A program made the position numbers and the translations under genes. This document shows, one piece after another, positions 29,531-42,081 of a stretch of DNA of 64,000 bases (its first letter is position 1; the number at the start of each line of letters is the position of its first letter). The notes under the pieces are model-generated. The model saw nothing but the letters and a program-made list of their open reading frames with translations, had not been told where the DNA came from and made no database searches. The stretch spans positions 9,131,501 through 9,195,500 of the forward strand of contig JAMPIT010000493.1 in NCBI GenBank assembly GCA_026261815.1, written 5' to 3'. Source of the stretch: Monarcha castaneiventris obscurior (taxonomy: Eukaryota; Chordata; Aves; Passeriformes; Monarchidae).

Positions 29531-30108
29531 AGGTTAGCAGCTCCAGACTCTGCTGGTGCCAGCTGGAGCAGTCTGAGTGGATTTTGGGAAGCGATCCCGT
29601 GGAAGGGCTGATGAGGAGGGCAGTGCTGGGAGCAGGGGCTGTGGCAGGGGTGGTGGCAGCCCTGGTGCTGGGGACATGCCAAGAGACGCACAGAGACACC
29701 TCCAGTGCCTGGGCTGCCACTGTCCCCACACCACAGGGGTGGCTGTGAGCCTGGAATGGGGCAGCTCTGCCCTGGGGCTGGCAGTGACAGAGATAGGAGA
29801 GCATTTATCAGGATTTATCAATCCTTGTGCCCTCAGCTGCAGAGCAGGGGGCTCAGAGAGGGCTTGCAGGAATCAGGGTGCGATTCATGGGTCGTGCAGG
29901 CTTTGGGGAGGAGGTTCCCCTTGCTCAGCCCTGTCCCAGGAGCCTGCCCAGCCCTTGGCAGAGGATGAGCTCCATATCCCGCTCTGTGCTGAGGGGAACC
30001 TTTCAGGTTACATTTTGTGGCGGATGAAACACGAGGATGTTTTACTTCACAGTGTAATTTTAAGAGGCCTCGCATGGCTCATGATCTGCCCTCTCATATT
30101 CCATGGTG

Positions 30109-30131
30109 GGTGTGTGTGTGTGTGTGTGTGT
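30109..30131. repeat. (TG)n microsatellite
   Basis: About eleven TG dinucleotides. Confidence 0.95.
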
Positions 30132-32678
30132 TTTCTCTCTCTCACTTTCTCAGAGTCACAGAGCTGTTTTGATTGATTGTCCTCAGCTGCAGCTGAAAGT
30201 CCAGCCAGCCAGTTTATAGACTTGGTTCCAGCATCAATTCTCGCTTTGAAAAACATGACATTTAAAACCATCCTTTGGTTTTCCTACATATGGATCTGAT
30301 GCTTTTGTTAAAGATTGTTTTTGCTGCTTTTCCCCTGCAATATAAGTCTCGTTTGGACACCGCATCTCCTTGACCTCAGAGCACCTTCATTTCAGTGCCA
30401 TTGCAATTGACAGGTTGAATTTATGAGATACTGTCAAAGTTCAGTATTAATAGCAGATATTAATGTCACCAGCGTTTTCCAATAGAAAATTAATGGCAGT
30501 GTTGTCTGCAGCTGGTAACCCTCTAAAAGGATTCCTCCATGCCTCCACACAGGCCTTGCTTTTATGCTCTCTGCTCTTGCACTGCTTGGGCTGCTGAATC
30601 CCTTTGTTTTAATGACATTACAACAGGGCATGCAACAAATCCCTTCCCTTCCCTGCTCCTTCTCTGTGACTTTGTTCCTTTTAAAGTCATTTTCGTCAGC
30701 CCAGAGTAAGTGTGGAGCTGTGTGAGCACGAGGAGGGGAGTGCTGTGAGAGATCCCCAGTGCTGAGGGGAGCTGTGGCAGGGGAGGGCCCATGCAGGGCT
30801 GTGGGGCTGTCCCTGCATCCCTCGTGGTGGACACAAAGCTTGGCCTGACCCGGGGATTTCTTAGAGAGAAGCCTGAGCTTGGTGGCCTCAGCTCAGCGAG
30901 GAGAGCCAGGGACTCCTGTGTGCTTCAAAGCCCTGCAGACCTGCTGGGCTGCTGGATGAAAGTCAGGCTCTTGTCTCTGCCGTTTGATTGTAACCTCTGG
31001 GAAGATAAAAAAAGCCTTTGGTCGCTGCTCAGATCTTTGCTTGGCCAGAACACGAGCACAGGCTCTGGGATAGGAAACCTTTCCTGGCAGCCTTGCCCCC
31101 TGAACAGCAAAGGTTCTGAGGCTTAGGGGTGTTCTTCACCAAGGTTTTCTGTGTTCATGCAGCACAGGGCTGTGGGATTGCCCCAAACTGGGATTTTTAG
31201 AGAAGCAGGTCTCAAATGCCATGAACTTGAAAGAACCCCTAAACCAGGGAGCTGAGAGAGAGCAAAGCTGCTGGGAGCTCAGCACTGAGCTGTGGCCTGC
31301 AGCAGCCATGGATGGATTTGCAGGGCAGGGAGGGCCTCTCCAGCCTGTCACAGGTTATCAGGATGCAGGAAGAGGCACAGCCCATCCCCAGGGACTCCCA
31401 GGTGTGATGTCCATCCTCTTCTACCCCCCACCACACAGCTCCTGATGCTCCTGCAATCCCCAGGATGCTGGAGGCCTTGCCATTGCTGGAGCTGTCACTG
31501 GCAGGGAAGGTGTTTTCTGAGTCCCCAAGAGCCATTTGGTCCCTTAAATCTGAAAGAGCATTTGGAGGGCATTTTCTGGTTGCTGTTTTTACCCACCAGG
31601 TTCATGCTGCTGCACTGGGTGCAATGCCCACCTTTCCTGGAGTTGTTCCAGGTGTGCAAACCTTGACACAGATATCTCTGTACTGTATTTCTGTGTTTCC
31701 CTGACTTCTGCTGAGTTTACTGGTGACAAAGGGGCAACTCTGACTCGTTAAAGAGGTGGAACATCATTTCTGGAGGCAGGTGTGTGATGGAGGAGGCAGT
31801 TGGTGGGTCCCTACTTGGAAAAATCTCTAAAAAAAGATCTGCAGTTGATCTCCCTGTTGTTCAGCAGGTGCTGCTGGGTCAGTGCTGCTGCACCTTGTCC
31901 TGGTGCCAAGGGGCTGCCAGGGGCTGAGGGCAGAGCCTGGCATGCACAGCCTCAGCTGGGATTTCTCCGTGCTTGCTGCCAGCCAGGGGTGTACCTGCAC
32001 ATTTCCCTTCTTCCCTGCACATTTCCCTTCTTCCCTGCACGTTCTGGAAGAGGAAATCCTGCTTGGTCAAACATTGCTTTAGTGTGTGATGTAGCTCAGA
32101 CAAGGTTCCCACCACCTCCCTCATTTAATAGACCTCTTTTTGATTCAAAACAAACCCCAAACTCCTCTCTCAGAAAATCTGGCCAAGATGCTCTTTTTTT
32201 TCTCCCCCCCTTTTTCCATCTTGTTCCTCTTAGAGGAACTCTGGGAGCCTCTTGGTGCTTTCACTCTCTCACATGCCAAAGATTGCTGCATCCCCCTTAG
32301 TTACTCTCCTGCCAAACCAGATCTTCTAGCCTTGCCTCAAAAATCATCCACTTCCCTGCTCCTTGGGGTTCCTTTTGTTGCTGTTGCTTTATCATTGAAT
32401 TTCCTCGTGTTTATTGACAAGTCTATTGTTGAGCTTCCTGGACACATGCAGCTCTCCTTTTGGGATACAGGGAAAGACAAACAGTTGCCTTCACTTCTCT
32501 GCCCCTGCTGTTGGGGAAACACTGGCAGTGATGTGATTCCTACAGATGAGATGGGTCTCATGTAGAGCTGGGGTCGTGGAGGGTGTAAACTGGCACTGCT
32601 CCACTGGCTGGGCTGGAATGAGGCCAGTTTTGTCCAGCTGAGGATCTGTCCTTAATGTCCAAACAGTTATTACACACT

Positions 32679-32750
32679 AATAAAGATTAATGATTGTAAA
32701 TCCCCACGGATTAGACATAAAATGGCAAGTTTTGCTCATTAATCTTTATT
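32679..32750. other. 15-bp perfect inverted repeat with TAAT cores
   Basis: Arms aataaagattaatga (32679-32693) and tcattaatctttatt (32736-32750) are exact reverse complements, separated by 42 bp. Each arm holds an ATTAAT core of homeodomain type. It lies in an AT-rich island (about 32640-32770) that looks like a candidate conserved non-coding element. Confidence 0.85.
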
Positions 32751-35700
32751 GCCCTGTTATGGCTGTTGATGTTAGAGCTCCTCTCTCTGCTCTGGACATG
32801 CCCAGAGGTGGGGGCTGAGCCTGGGGAGATGAAGGGTGGACAGAACACACCAGATGTCCACGGGTTTTGCACTCTGTGTCCTCCCCCCAGGTTCCTGGTT
32901 TCCTTGAAAGCCCTTAACCAGCAGCAGAGGGTGAATGCCTGAGCTTTGTCTGCTCCTCTGGCCTCTGCCTGGGCTATGAACCCCAGATTGTTTCTGGTGA
33001 GAAGGGATCAGATCTCCTCATTAATATTTCAGCTCAGCCTTTGCTGGAGCAGATGGAGAAGGCAAAATTTGCCATGTGCTCTGCAGAGCTGGGAGATTCC
33101 CCCCTGGACCGTGGCTGGAGGAGTGGCAGCTCTGCTGAAGGCTGAAAGGCCTCTGCTCCTTCACATAACCCCACTCCATTAGAACAGGGGGGTTTGTCAA
33201 TAAACAGGGCCAGAAAAAGCTGCATCTGAGTTCTGGGGTGTTTGCAGATGCATGAACAAAGCCAGGAGCTGCAGGCACAAAGGTTCCATTGCTGGATAAA
33301 TGAAAAGGACTCTGAGAGTGCAGTGAGCTTTAAGGGTGGGTTTGATGGCAGAGGGACAAAGGACAGCTGGTGTCAGTCCACTTTGCCAGGGAGGCTCTGA
33401 AGCATCAAGAGAGGCAGGACACAGCCACAGGTCCCTTGAGGGCACAGCCTGAGAGCAGCCTGGCTGCCCTTTCCCTCCCCACATCTTCCTTCAGGCCCAG
33501 ATCTGTGGGCAGTGGGTCCCAGGTTGCCACTGCATCCCCAGTTCGAGCAAGGGGAGCAAAATCTAAACCCCAAAGAAACCCACGGGGAAAAACCTGCAAG
33601 TGAACAAAGACATGTTGCTGCTGAGTGGCCTTAAACCATGGGAAAAGCCTGGGAAAAGCCTCTGCAGCTGAGAAGGGAAGCATTTAAGGTGGTCTCCAAC
33701 CAGCTTAATGCTGGAAATATCCCATTTACAGCCCACCAGGAAGAAGGAATTCACCAGGGGCCTGCCCAGCCGGCAGTGCCATTCCCCTGGGAGCAGCTGG
33801 GGCAGGATTTTTGTGAGGTGGCTCCTTCAGAGCAGCCCTGGGATGCTGGAGAGCTCTTGGCTCTCCTGGACTCCTCATCCCAGGCACCTCCATGGTTTTA
33901 TTTGCACGTCTGGGATTTTACTGGCAGCCAGTGGGAAGGGGAAGGAGCCTCCATGGAGTGCTTTGGGAGAGGAAGAAGCTGCCTGTGCCCCCTAGTCCCT
34001 GCTCCCTAACCCCAGAGCTGGGAATTAGCCAAACCAGCCACCCCACAGGTCTCCAGCCCAAGCAAGGCTTTGTCCCTTCGCTCGCTGCCGTTCCATTAAA
34101 AATCCCTCTGGGAAATCCAGGCAGCTCTGGAGCTGCAGCAGCCCTGCTCCAAGGTGGCTCAGCTCAGCCAGCAGCCAGGATGGGCCACAATCCCTTCCTC
34201 GAGAGGCTCTTGGATTTGGAAGGATGGGGCAAGGGTCCAGCGGCCGCGGGGTTCCGCGGGGACAAGCCGGGGAAAGCTTGGAAGCGCCTGAAGCGCGCTG
34301 GAAGTGGAGATGGAAATCTCAAAAGATCAGACGTCTTTCGGTGATTTCCAAAGCTATCTGGCTTTAGCCAGGCCTGAAAACCCTTCCTAGAAGTTTTATT
34401 GCAGGGTATTTTGATCTGTTACTTTCGCTTTTGGGCTTAGTTAAATCCAGGAAACTCGGAATAGTGTAATTTTTGAATAAAGACTGAACACACCCCAAGT
34501 ATTCCTGAAGCGATCAGGAAAGCTGCTGCTTGGTTTTATCTTCCAGGAAAAATTCAGGCCAGCTCAGGGTTTAATTCAGTCTGGTTTTGCCCCTAGATAA
34601 TGATTCTTTTTGAGGAAATAAAGAGAGCAGACCATAGTTTTTCCAAAAGGCTGTGACCCATCACGCACTGAACCGTTCCAGGAGGTGGATGGAGATAAAT
34701 GCTCCAGTGAGAGGGGCCAGGGCTGGTGGCTGGAAGAGCAGCCTGGAGTATCCAGGACCTCCAAAAACTCACAGTTTCCCCAGAAACTGTGTGACTGAGG
34801 TGTTGGGATCTGCCACATCTGGGATTTTTCCCTCTAGGAGAGAATTTTCAGCCATCTCGGAGTGTCCCAGAGCACCCAAAACCCTTCATTTGTGTGGGGT
34901 TTTTTTCAGGATGGACACTCTGAAAAGTCAGGAAGGGCCAGGTGTCCTTGACTTGCACAGCCAGAGTGAAGAAATGTGGGTTAAGTGCCTCATAAGAGCC
35001 AGAAAAAGTGTGTTTAAAGATAAATCCCAGTCTCTGTCACTGCTGTTGAGCCAGGATCAAATTTTCCCAAATCCAGGTCCAGCTGCAGAGCTCTCCATCA
35101 ATATTTAGGCCAAATTTAGTCACAAGTCCTGCATAAACACCTGCAGCATGGACTGTGCCTTCTGGGGGGCTTCTGGCAGGTTGGGGCTCAAAATACATCC
35201 CCCAACCCAGGCTCTGGCTCCGAATATTCCCTTTAAAATCCTCATGTAAAGTGAATTTCCAGAGCTCGGCCGCCGTTTTTATTTTGGTGAATCGAGTGGT
35301 TTGTGCTTGGTGAGAGCTGTCCCTGTGCCAGGGGCTGCTGGAAGTAGTCACAACATACAAAATAGCTGGAATTCTGCATTTTTTAATAGCAATGCAACGA
35401 GGGGAAGCTGCTAAATGGAGCTTCTTGTAAGCTGGAAATGTGTTGGAGTAAAATTTGTCATTTCTTGTAGAAAAAAAATCCAAAACCAAACCAGCTGTCT
35501 AAAATTGTCCAAAATCTTCAAATTAAGGAATTACAGTTTGATTGGCAAAGATCCATGTTTAGCATCAATAGATGGGATTTCAAGACTTTCTGCCTTAAGG
35601 TGTGAAATCTGCTTTTTCTCGAGATGGTGGAAAATCTGTAACAAGGAAATTTCTGCATCATTTTGGCTGGGAAAAAAAAAACCCCCAAACACCAAAATAT

Positions 35701-36714
35701 GAGCAAGAAATGCAAAAGCTGTTCCCAGTGGTCTGTGGTGTTGAAGAGGGCTCAGGCAAAGCACCTGAAGATGTTAGGAAGGAGAAGACTTTCCACCCTG
35801 CTGTAATCCAAGTCCTTATTTTACTTGATTTTTAGGATTTTTTTTTACAGTAACATCATTTGGTTTGTAACTGTGAAAGTCTCTGCTTTTTCACACACGT
35901 GGAAGGCTGATTATTCTTTCTCATGTTCTTCTTATTTATTATTTATCCCTTTCTGGTACTATCCAAGAGGTGCTGAAGGTATCTCCCAGCCTGCCCTCGA
36001 GCCATGTGGAGCCCCTGTGGTATCTCCTGACAGCTGGGATGGCAGTAGACAGCTAATTATGATTTTAAATTATATTTATAACAATTTAGATGAGGTTTTT
36101 TTTAGTGTCCTGGTTTGCTCTAGAATTAGGGATGGGGATAAGGAACCTTGCTTTAAAAAATTGTAATTTTTTTTTTTATTTTTCTTTCAACATCTTGGAG
36201 GCTTCTGAAGAAACCTGCTCCATTTTAAGGTTTTTGGTAGGAGAAGCACGAGGTGGCTTTCAGTTGTTCCTTCGAGAGGGGATTGAGTAGCCCCAGGGTT
36301 CAGTTCAGCTGATAAAATGCTCTGTGTCACATCATTAAAATCACCCTGAATTCTGACAAAACAACCACTTCCCACCTGAAAATGAAAATCTGGTTGGTGA
36401 CAAACTTGCTTTGTCCAAGGCTCATGCCAGGCTTCTCTCTGTCCGATTTCCATGGAGTTTGCTGGAGCTGGGCTGCTCAGGGTTGCCCAGGGCAGGGCTG
36501 AGTGTCCCCTCTGGGCGTGCAGGACTCGTGTCCTGCAGAAATGATGGAGCAGCTCATGGGCAGCTTCCTGCTCTGCAGGGATGTTGAGGGGAATCTGTAA
36601 GTGTGGGAGAGAGTCAGGTCTGGGGGCTCAAAACCCATTGGGTTTTGTTCTTTTTATTCCCTTTCTCCCCTTGGAAAGGTCCTTCCAAAGCCTCCCCAGC
36701 CTTTCTGATAGAGA

Positions 36715-36905
36715 GTAAGAGAATCACTGAACCACGGAGTCATTCAGGGTGGAAAAGGCCTTTAAAATCATCGAGTTAACCAAAACCCCAGCACTGCCAA
36801 GGCCACCACTAACCCATGTCCCCAAGTGCCACATGCACGCGTTTTAAACCCCCAGGATGGTGACTGGAGCCCTTCCCTGGGCAGCCTGGGCCCTGTGGTG
36901 CTGCT
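36715..36905 (-). mobile_element. CR1 LINE 3' fragment
   Basis: Inverted copy with 'gtcattcagggtggaaaagg', 'cccagcactgccaaggccac', 'aagtgccacatgcacgcg' and 'ccttccctgggcagcctggg'. Confidence 0.88.
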
Positions 36906-37257
36906 GTTTCCAGACAGCTCGTGCTGCTTCTCTGCTTTGTTTTCTTTCCCCTATGTATAAGAAACGTTGGGTAGCAGAATGTGGAATTGATTAGAAGTTC
37001 ATAAAGCAGGGACCTCAGAAGGATGTGGGTATAAATGCTTTTCAGGCATCCGAGGTGAACTTTAAATGGAGCTTTGGCCCTCACTCGCTTTCTGCTTTTC
37101 AAAACCCATTTATGAGAAAGTGGAGCTGTCAAAGCCATGCATGAACTTTGCCTTCTTGCAAATAACTTGTCTCAAAGTAAATTGTCCAAATGCACAAGAA
37201 GCTTGTCTCAAAGTAAATCCAGTAGCTCTACAAAGCTGGAATTATGTGCATTAGAGG

Positions 37258-37282
37258 GTGTGTGTGGTGTGTGTGTGTGTGA
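37258..37282. repeat. (GT)n, interrupted
   Basis: GT-rich run with one GG interruption, followed by a G-run at about 37300. Confidence 0.85.
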
Positions 37283-38436
37283 GCATGTGTTGTGCTTGGG
37301 GGGGGGGGTGCAGGGAGTAACTCGACCATTTTGGAGATTTAAAAAAACACAATGCAAGTGCTTTTTCAAAAAAAAAAAAAAAAAGGCAGCGTAAAATATT
37401 TATTTCTTGGCAGAAGTACATCAGACCACATCTCCCATCCTTCTTTTAATTGCTTGGTGTTTGTTTGTGTTGTCTCAGGCTTTGCTGGTTTCCTCCGCAG
37501 GGCTCTGTGCTGCTCTCAGCCCGTCACCTCACACAACCCCGCTCACAGCCAGGGCACGGGGCAGCTCCAGCTCCTCAGGACAGCCCCTGGGGTGCCCTCA
37601 GTGCAGCAAAGGCAGAGGTGGTGTTGGATTGAAGGCAGGGCAGTGCAGTGTGGCTGATTTTCAGTTTTTAGCCTTGTCGAGGGAACTCTTTCCTTGTGAG
37701 AATCAAAACCCAAGGCAGGACCCCGAGTCACAGCCTTAGGGAGGGTGGGTTGGCCAGGCAGAGCAGGCTTGGAGAGTGTGACTGAAGAGGAAAGAGGTGC
37801 TGACACGGGTGTGAGGTGGCACTGGGGTGGTTGTCAGTGTCCCCATGGGCTTTGCCCAGGGTTTGGAGCTGCCCCGTGCGGGATGGACGCTCCGAGCTCC
37901 TGCTCCAGCCAGGTGCAGGCACTGCCAGGTTCCATCAGTCAGGAACTGCCCAGCTCTCAGGGTTCTCCCTGTGCCCCTGAGTCCTTCCGTGGTCACCTGG
38001 CTGCCCCCCTGTCGAGCTGCACATCCCCTCCTCTGGCTCCATCTGCAGCACTTCCCTGTGTTGTCTCCTCCTCGTGCTCTGGAGGTGAGCAGGAGTGGGA
38101 GAGTGACAACAGGACCACGTGTGTAACATTTGAGGGGCTTTTAGTTGATGTTGTTTTACTGAGATGCTTTTAGATCCATGCTGCACTGGTGTTCTTTCAC
38201 CTTCACTGCCACAGATTCTTCCTCCCCACCCTCTTCACTTAAATCAGATTGGCAAAACACATTTGACTTGAAAAAAAAACCCCAAACAACCCCCAACCCT
38301 GCTGATGGGATAAGTTAATCCTCTTCACTGCGCTTTGATTTGATTTCTCAGGATACCCAGAGGTTTTTCACTGCTGCTGAGAGGGGACAGGACACCTTTT
38401 TGGAAACTTCAACCACTGTAACAGTTTTCCAGATGT

Positions 38437-38462
38437 GCGTGTGCGTGTGTGTGTGTGCGTAG
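38437..38462. repeat. (GT)n with GCGT units
   Basis: Alternating gtgc and gtgt units, a potential Z-DNA-forming purine-pyrimidine alternation. Confidence 0.85.
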
Positions 38463-39613
38463 CCCGGCACTGTGCGTGCGTGTGTTCTGCTGAATATTGT
38501 GTGCATCTCTGAAAACGCTTCAAACAACTGCCTGGAAGTCAAAAACCAACCACCTCTTTCCAGTCATATGTTTGCCGTGACTTTTCATAACCACACTTGA
38601 AACTAGTGGTCTTGGATGGAAATATTCAAAGAGCAGGGCATCTTTATAGCAACGGTATGTCAGTCAAATTACGGAAAATGTACACAAAAATAAATAAATG
38701 AAATTTAAAAGGAACGTTCTCTCAGCCTACCTGTGTTTCCCTCAGTGGAAGTGCTACCAGTTGTGTCGGGACACGCTTTGGGCTGCTTTTGCCATTCCTC
38801 TGGGAGGTTTTTAGGGATCATCTTACTCCCAACAGCTTATCATACGTTACTGAAAACTCAGGAATGCTCAAGCTGCTCGACAGGGATAATTGTCAGCCCT
38901 GCTGCCGCTGGTTTTCCTTTCCCTGCTCGGGCTGGCGGGAGCAGGCGCAGCCACATCCCGTCCAGCCCACATCAAAGGCACGGCCCTGCTGCCTCCTCTG
39001 CTGTGCTGGAGGGACGGGAGCAGCAGCTTCCAGCCCCCAGCCCTCCCAAAAACCAGCTTTAACAGGGGTTCCAGGGGCACAGCCCCGTGCCCAGCATCAT
39101 TCTGGGGTGCAGCTCCTGGGGCTGGGCTCTGCTGGGGTCGGAGGCTCAGCAGCTCCCGGCGATGTGGCCGAAGGGGTTTGGTGCAGCTGCTGGGCTGCAG
39201 AACAGATGTGCTGCTCTGCTCTGTGATTCCCCAGCTCCTGCATCCAGCCCCGGAGCCCCTGCCAGCCCCATCGCTGTTGTCTGCAGCAAAGCCTTTCTTT
39301 AAAGGGTGACTCTCAGGCCGTGCTTTTGTCCTGATGCAAGGACAGTGCTCACCCTGGGTTTTCTGTCTGAGCCAGAGCCTTTGCTGGAGTGAAGTGTGCT
39401 GGGCTGGCTGTGCTGAAACATGAATCGCTCCTCGAGTAAATAAAATTACCCTTCCATTTATGCTAGAACTGCTGAAAACAATATCCCAGCTCCCTCTGCT
39501 GATGCTGCAGTCCCAGTCAAAGCGAGAGCACTGGCTGCAGAGCTGAGGTGCTGCAGGGTGAACTCCAGAGAAACAGCCTGGTTAACAGGAGAACTCTGAG
39601 GGGCACGGGTTTT

Positions 39614-39786
39614 AAACCGTGCTGAGCTTTGTAATGCAATTATTTGGGTTGAAAATGGCAGGTCCTGTTCCCTCTGCCTCCCCTGCCTGCTTCATGTATG
39701 AAATTGGGAAGTAATTCCTGCATTGTCCCAACTAATGTCACATGGAAGTGCTGAAGAGAACAGGGGAAGTTGAGGTGTGAGGAAAA
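39614..39786 (+). repeat. Direct duplication, copy 1 (173 bp)
   Basis: Starts aaaccgtgctgagctttg and ends gaagttgaggtgtgaggaaaa. Aligns without gaps to 40405-40577 at an offset of 791 bp, with scattered substitutions. Flanks beyond both ends do not match. Confidence 0.93.
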
Positions 39787-40009
39787 TCAGTGTTTATCCC
39801 CCGGAAGAAGCACGGAAGCCTGGGCTGAACGCTTTGGGATTGCAGCAGGAACATCACCCAGCAGTGGGAATGCTGAGATTGCCATAAAAATGAAGGGAAG
39901 AGCTGCAAGAGGCACAGACCCATTTCTGAGAATCCTAAATGGAGCAGCTGCTGGAGTTCTCCCTGTGCTGCGTGTGCTTGTGTGTTCTGTTTAAAAGGAA
40001 GAAATGAAG

Positions 40010-40230
40010 AGCCATACTTCTATTTTATCAAATCAAATTACCCCTGTACGCTCAGAATATTTATGCACCAGTGCTTTTTTTTTTTTATTAGGGCTTTATC
40101 TCACTGTAATCAATTCCAAATACAAACCTATTTTTATCGCCGTAATGCAGCAGTAATTTATAAGATGTAGACGGAACGCACACGAGATGCCAAAAGCAAT
40201 TTTATGGAGCCTCTTTTGTTGTCATCTACA
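40010..40230. other. AT-rich candidate regulatory block
   Basis: Low-GC sequence with scattered CpGs. Contains ctttatctcactgtaatc, gcagtaatttataag and cttttgttgtcatc. It lies between the two copies of the 173-bp duplication. Regulatory function is inference from composition only. Confidence 0.3.
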
Positions 40231-40404
40231 ATGCATCAGCTCTTGCCTTCAGCCTCCCATCAATTTTAAAAGCCCCAAGATGAAAAAAAAATAAAATAAA
40301 TAAAAAGGAGCAAGTACAGTGAAGCAGCTGCCAAGGCCTGGAACAGCCTGAGATCCGTGTGCACCTTTGGGATTGGAGGTTGATTGAACATGGCACAATA
40401 ATGA

Positions 40405-40577
40405 AAACCGTGCTGAGCATTGTAATGCAATTATTTGGGTTGCAAATGGCAGATCCTGTTCCCTCTGCCTCCCCTGCCTGTTTCATGTATGAAACTGGGA
40501 AGTGATTCCTGCATTATCCCAACTTACATCATGTGGAAGTGAGGAAGAGAACAGGGGAAGTTAAGGTGTGGGGAAAA
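40405..40577 (+). repeat. Direct duplication, copy 2 (173 bp)
   Basis: Starts aaaccgtgctgagcattg and ends gaagttaaggtgtggggaaaa. Gap-free counterpart of 39614-39786. The 618 bp between the copies is unrelated single-copy sequence. Confidence 0.93.
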
Positions 40578-40991
40578 GAAGAGGGGAAGTTGGGGTCCTC
40601 GGGGCTGAACAGAGCTGCCCTTCTTCATCTTCTCCTTTCTCCTCTCATTTGGGAGCCCTCCTGGACAGGCTTCCAAAATGCAAATATGCTGGATGACGCA
40701 TTCCAAAATCCCAATTTTCACACCAAGCAGCTGCCTTTGAGCACTCACTCCCTCCACCAAGCTCTCGTGGCCCTGAGGGGCACCTGCAACAGGAGCACCC
40801 ATGGGTGTGTTTATGGTTGGGCTTCTTCAAGCCTTTCCAGTCACGATCTTGCTCATCAGACATGGCTGCTGCCCTCCCAGATTTTCCTGGTGTTGCCACT
40901 CCAACACACTTTTGGTTCCAGTTCTGGCTCTCTGGTGCTGGAAGTGCTTGGAGTGACGCTGAAATCAATATAATTGTGATTAGAAAAGTGG

Positions 40992-41240
40992 GAATGGTTT
41001 CTCACTGCCAGAGGGGAGGGCTAGATGGGATTTTGGGCAGAAATCCTTCCCTGTGAGGGTGGGCAGGCCCTGGCACAGGGTGCCCAGAGAAGCTGTGGCT
41101 GCCCCTGGATTCCTGGCAGTGCCCAAGGCCAGGTTGGATGGGGCTTGGAGCACCCTGGGATAATGGAAGGTGTCCCTGGACTGGATGATCTTTAAGGTCC
41201 CATCCAACCCAAGCCATTCAGTGAGTCTGTAAATCTATGA
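40992..41240 (+). mobile_element. CR1 LINE 3' tail
   Basis: Contains 'tcactgccagaggggaggg', 'gggtgggcaggccctggcac', 'aaggccaggttggatgggg' and 'ggtcccatccaacccaagcc', ending 'gtgagtctgtaaatctatg'. Confidence 0.93.
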
Positions 41241-41439
41241 AGAACTTGCAAAAGTTTTGAAGGACACACTGCACCTGGAGGTGATGCAGCTCATGGATGT
41301 TAAAGGCACAGACGTTTCATTCTGTTTCATTTGCTTGCTGAGTCCTACTAAGAGACAACTGAAGTGCCTTCAGACTGAAAGCACATCCCATTTAACACCC
41401 AGTGATTGCTTTTAGGGCTTGCATAGAAACAGGTCTCTT

Positions 41440-41760
41440 TCAACAGGCTTCTATTAACCACAGGTACTGAAAATAAATGGAGGAACATTACAGAACGCTG
41501 ACAAATAATTAATGGCAAACATTACCGAGCCACCTTTGTTGTTTGCCTCCCCCTTTCATATCGGAGGGCTTTTGGGAAATAACAATCAAAGCAGTCCCTC
41601 CTGGAGGAATCATTACTGGAGCATTTTGCATGCAGATTACTTCAGGCCTCAGCCCCGCGACTCTCGGCTGCGTCAGGAGGGGAAGGCCAAGATTTGCTGA
41701 TTGAGATCAGATGGCTGGTGGCGAGAAGGAATCTAGATGACTTAACTGGAGGGATTAAAC
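41440..41760. promoter_or_regulatory. Candidate non-coding regulatory element
   Basis: Holds ctttgttgtttg and ataacaatcaaag (SOX/TCF-like words), attttgcatgcag (octamer-like) and gacaaataattaatgg (homeodomain-like). No open frame or repeat is recognised. The assignment rests on motif density only. Confidence 0.3.
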
Positions 41761-42018
41761 TCAAGTCTTTTGGCTTCCACTTGGCTGTTTTATAAACTGC
41801 TCCGTTGGGCCGCGTTCCCCTCGGCGTGTGTGCGAGGCGGCGCGGGGCACCAGCCCGTCCCTGAGCGCTGGCAGGGCGGCCCTGCTGGGTGAGAAAGGCA
41901 AACACAGTGCAAGTGGGAGCTAAAATTAGCCCCTGGAGCTGCAGCCCTCGCACCTCCAGCCGGGCTGAGCTCTCCAGCACCGCTGTGGTTTGGTGGGTGA
42001 TGCTGAGGGGCAGAGCCA

Positions 42019-42081
42019 GCATTCCCGGAGCTCCAGCCGGCGTTCCCAGAGCTCCAGCCGGCGTTCCCAGAGCTCCAGCCC
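42019..42081. repeat. 21-bp tandem repeat, three copies
   Basis: Unit gcgttcccagagctccagccg; the first copy reads gcattcccggagctcc. Confidence 0.9.

Larger units (their letters stand above)
29531..36714. other. Intergenic, no gene recognised
   Basis: Mixed GC-rich and AT-rich sequence downstream of MAP2K6. It holds a (TG)n run, a two-copy 20-bp repeat at 31996-32036, an inverted repeat at 32679-32750 and a CpG-dense patch near 34235-34305. No open frame resembles a known protein. Confidence 0.7.
36906..40991. other. Intergenic with short repeats and AT-rich blocks
   Basis: No gene recognised. It contains (GT)n runs at 37258-37282 and 38437-38462, an A-run near 37367-37384, the split 173-bp duplication and an AT-rich candidate regulatory block at 40010-40230. 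Confidence 0.7.

Noticed and set aside
28614..29804. 396-codon - strand open frame
   Set aside because: Built around the 40-bp minisatellite and GC-rich flanks; no domain or splice support.
33541..33560. tRNA-like B box ('gttcgagc'), also near 58549
   Set aside because: No A box at a proper distance and no cloverleaf visible.
36105..36130. Start of an avian LTR ('tgtcctggttt')
   Set aside because: Only about eleven bases resemble an LTR terminus; the following sequence does not continue the match.
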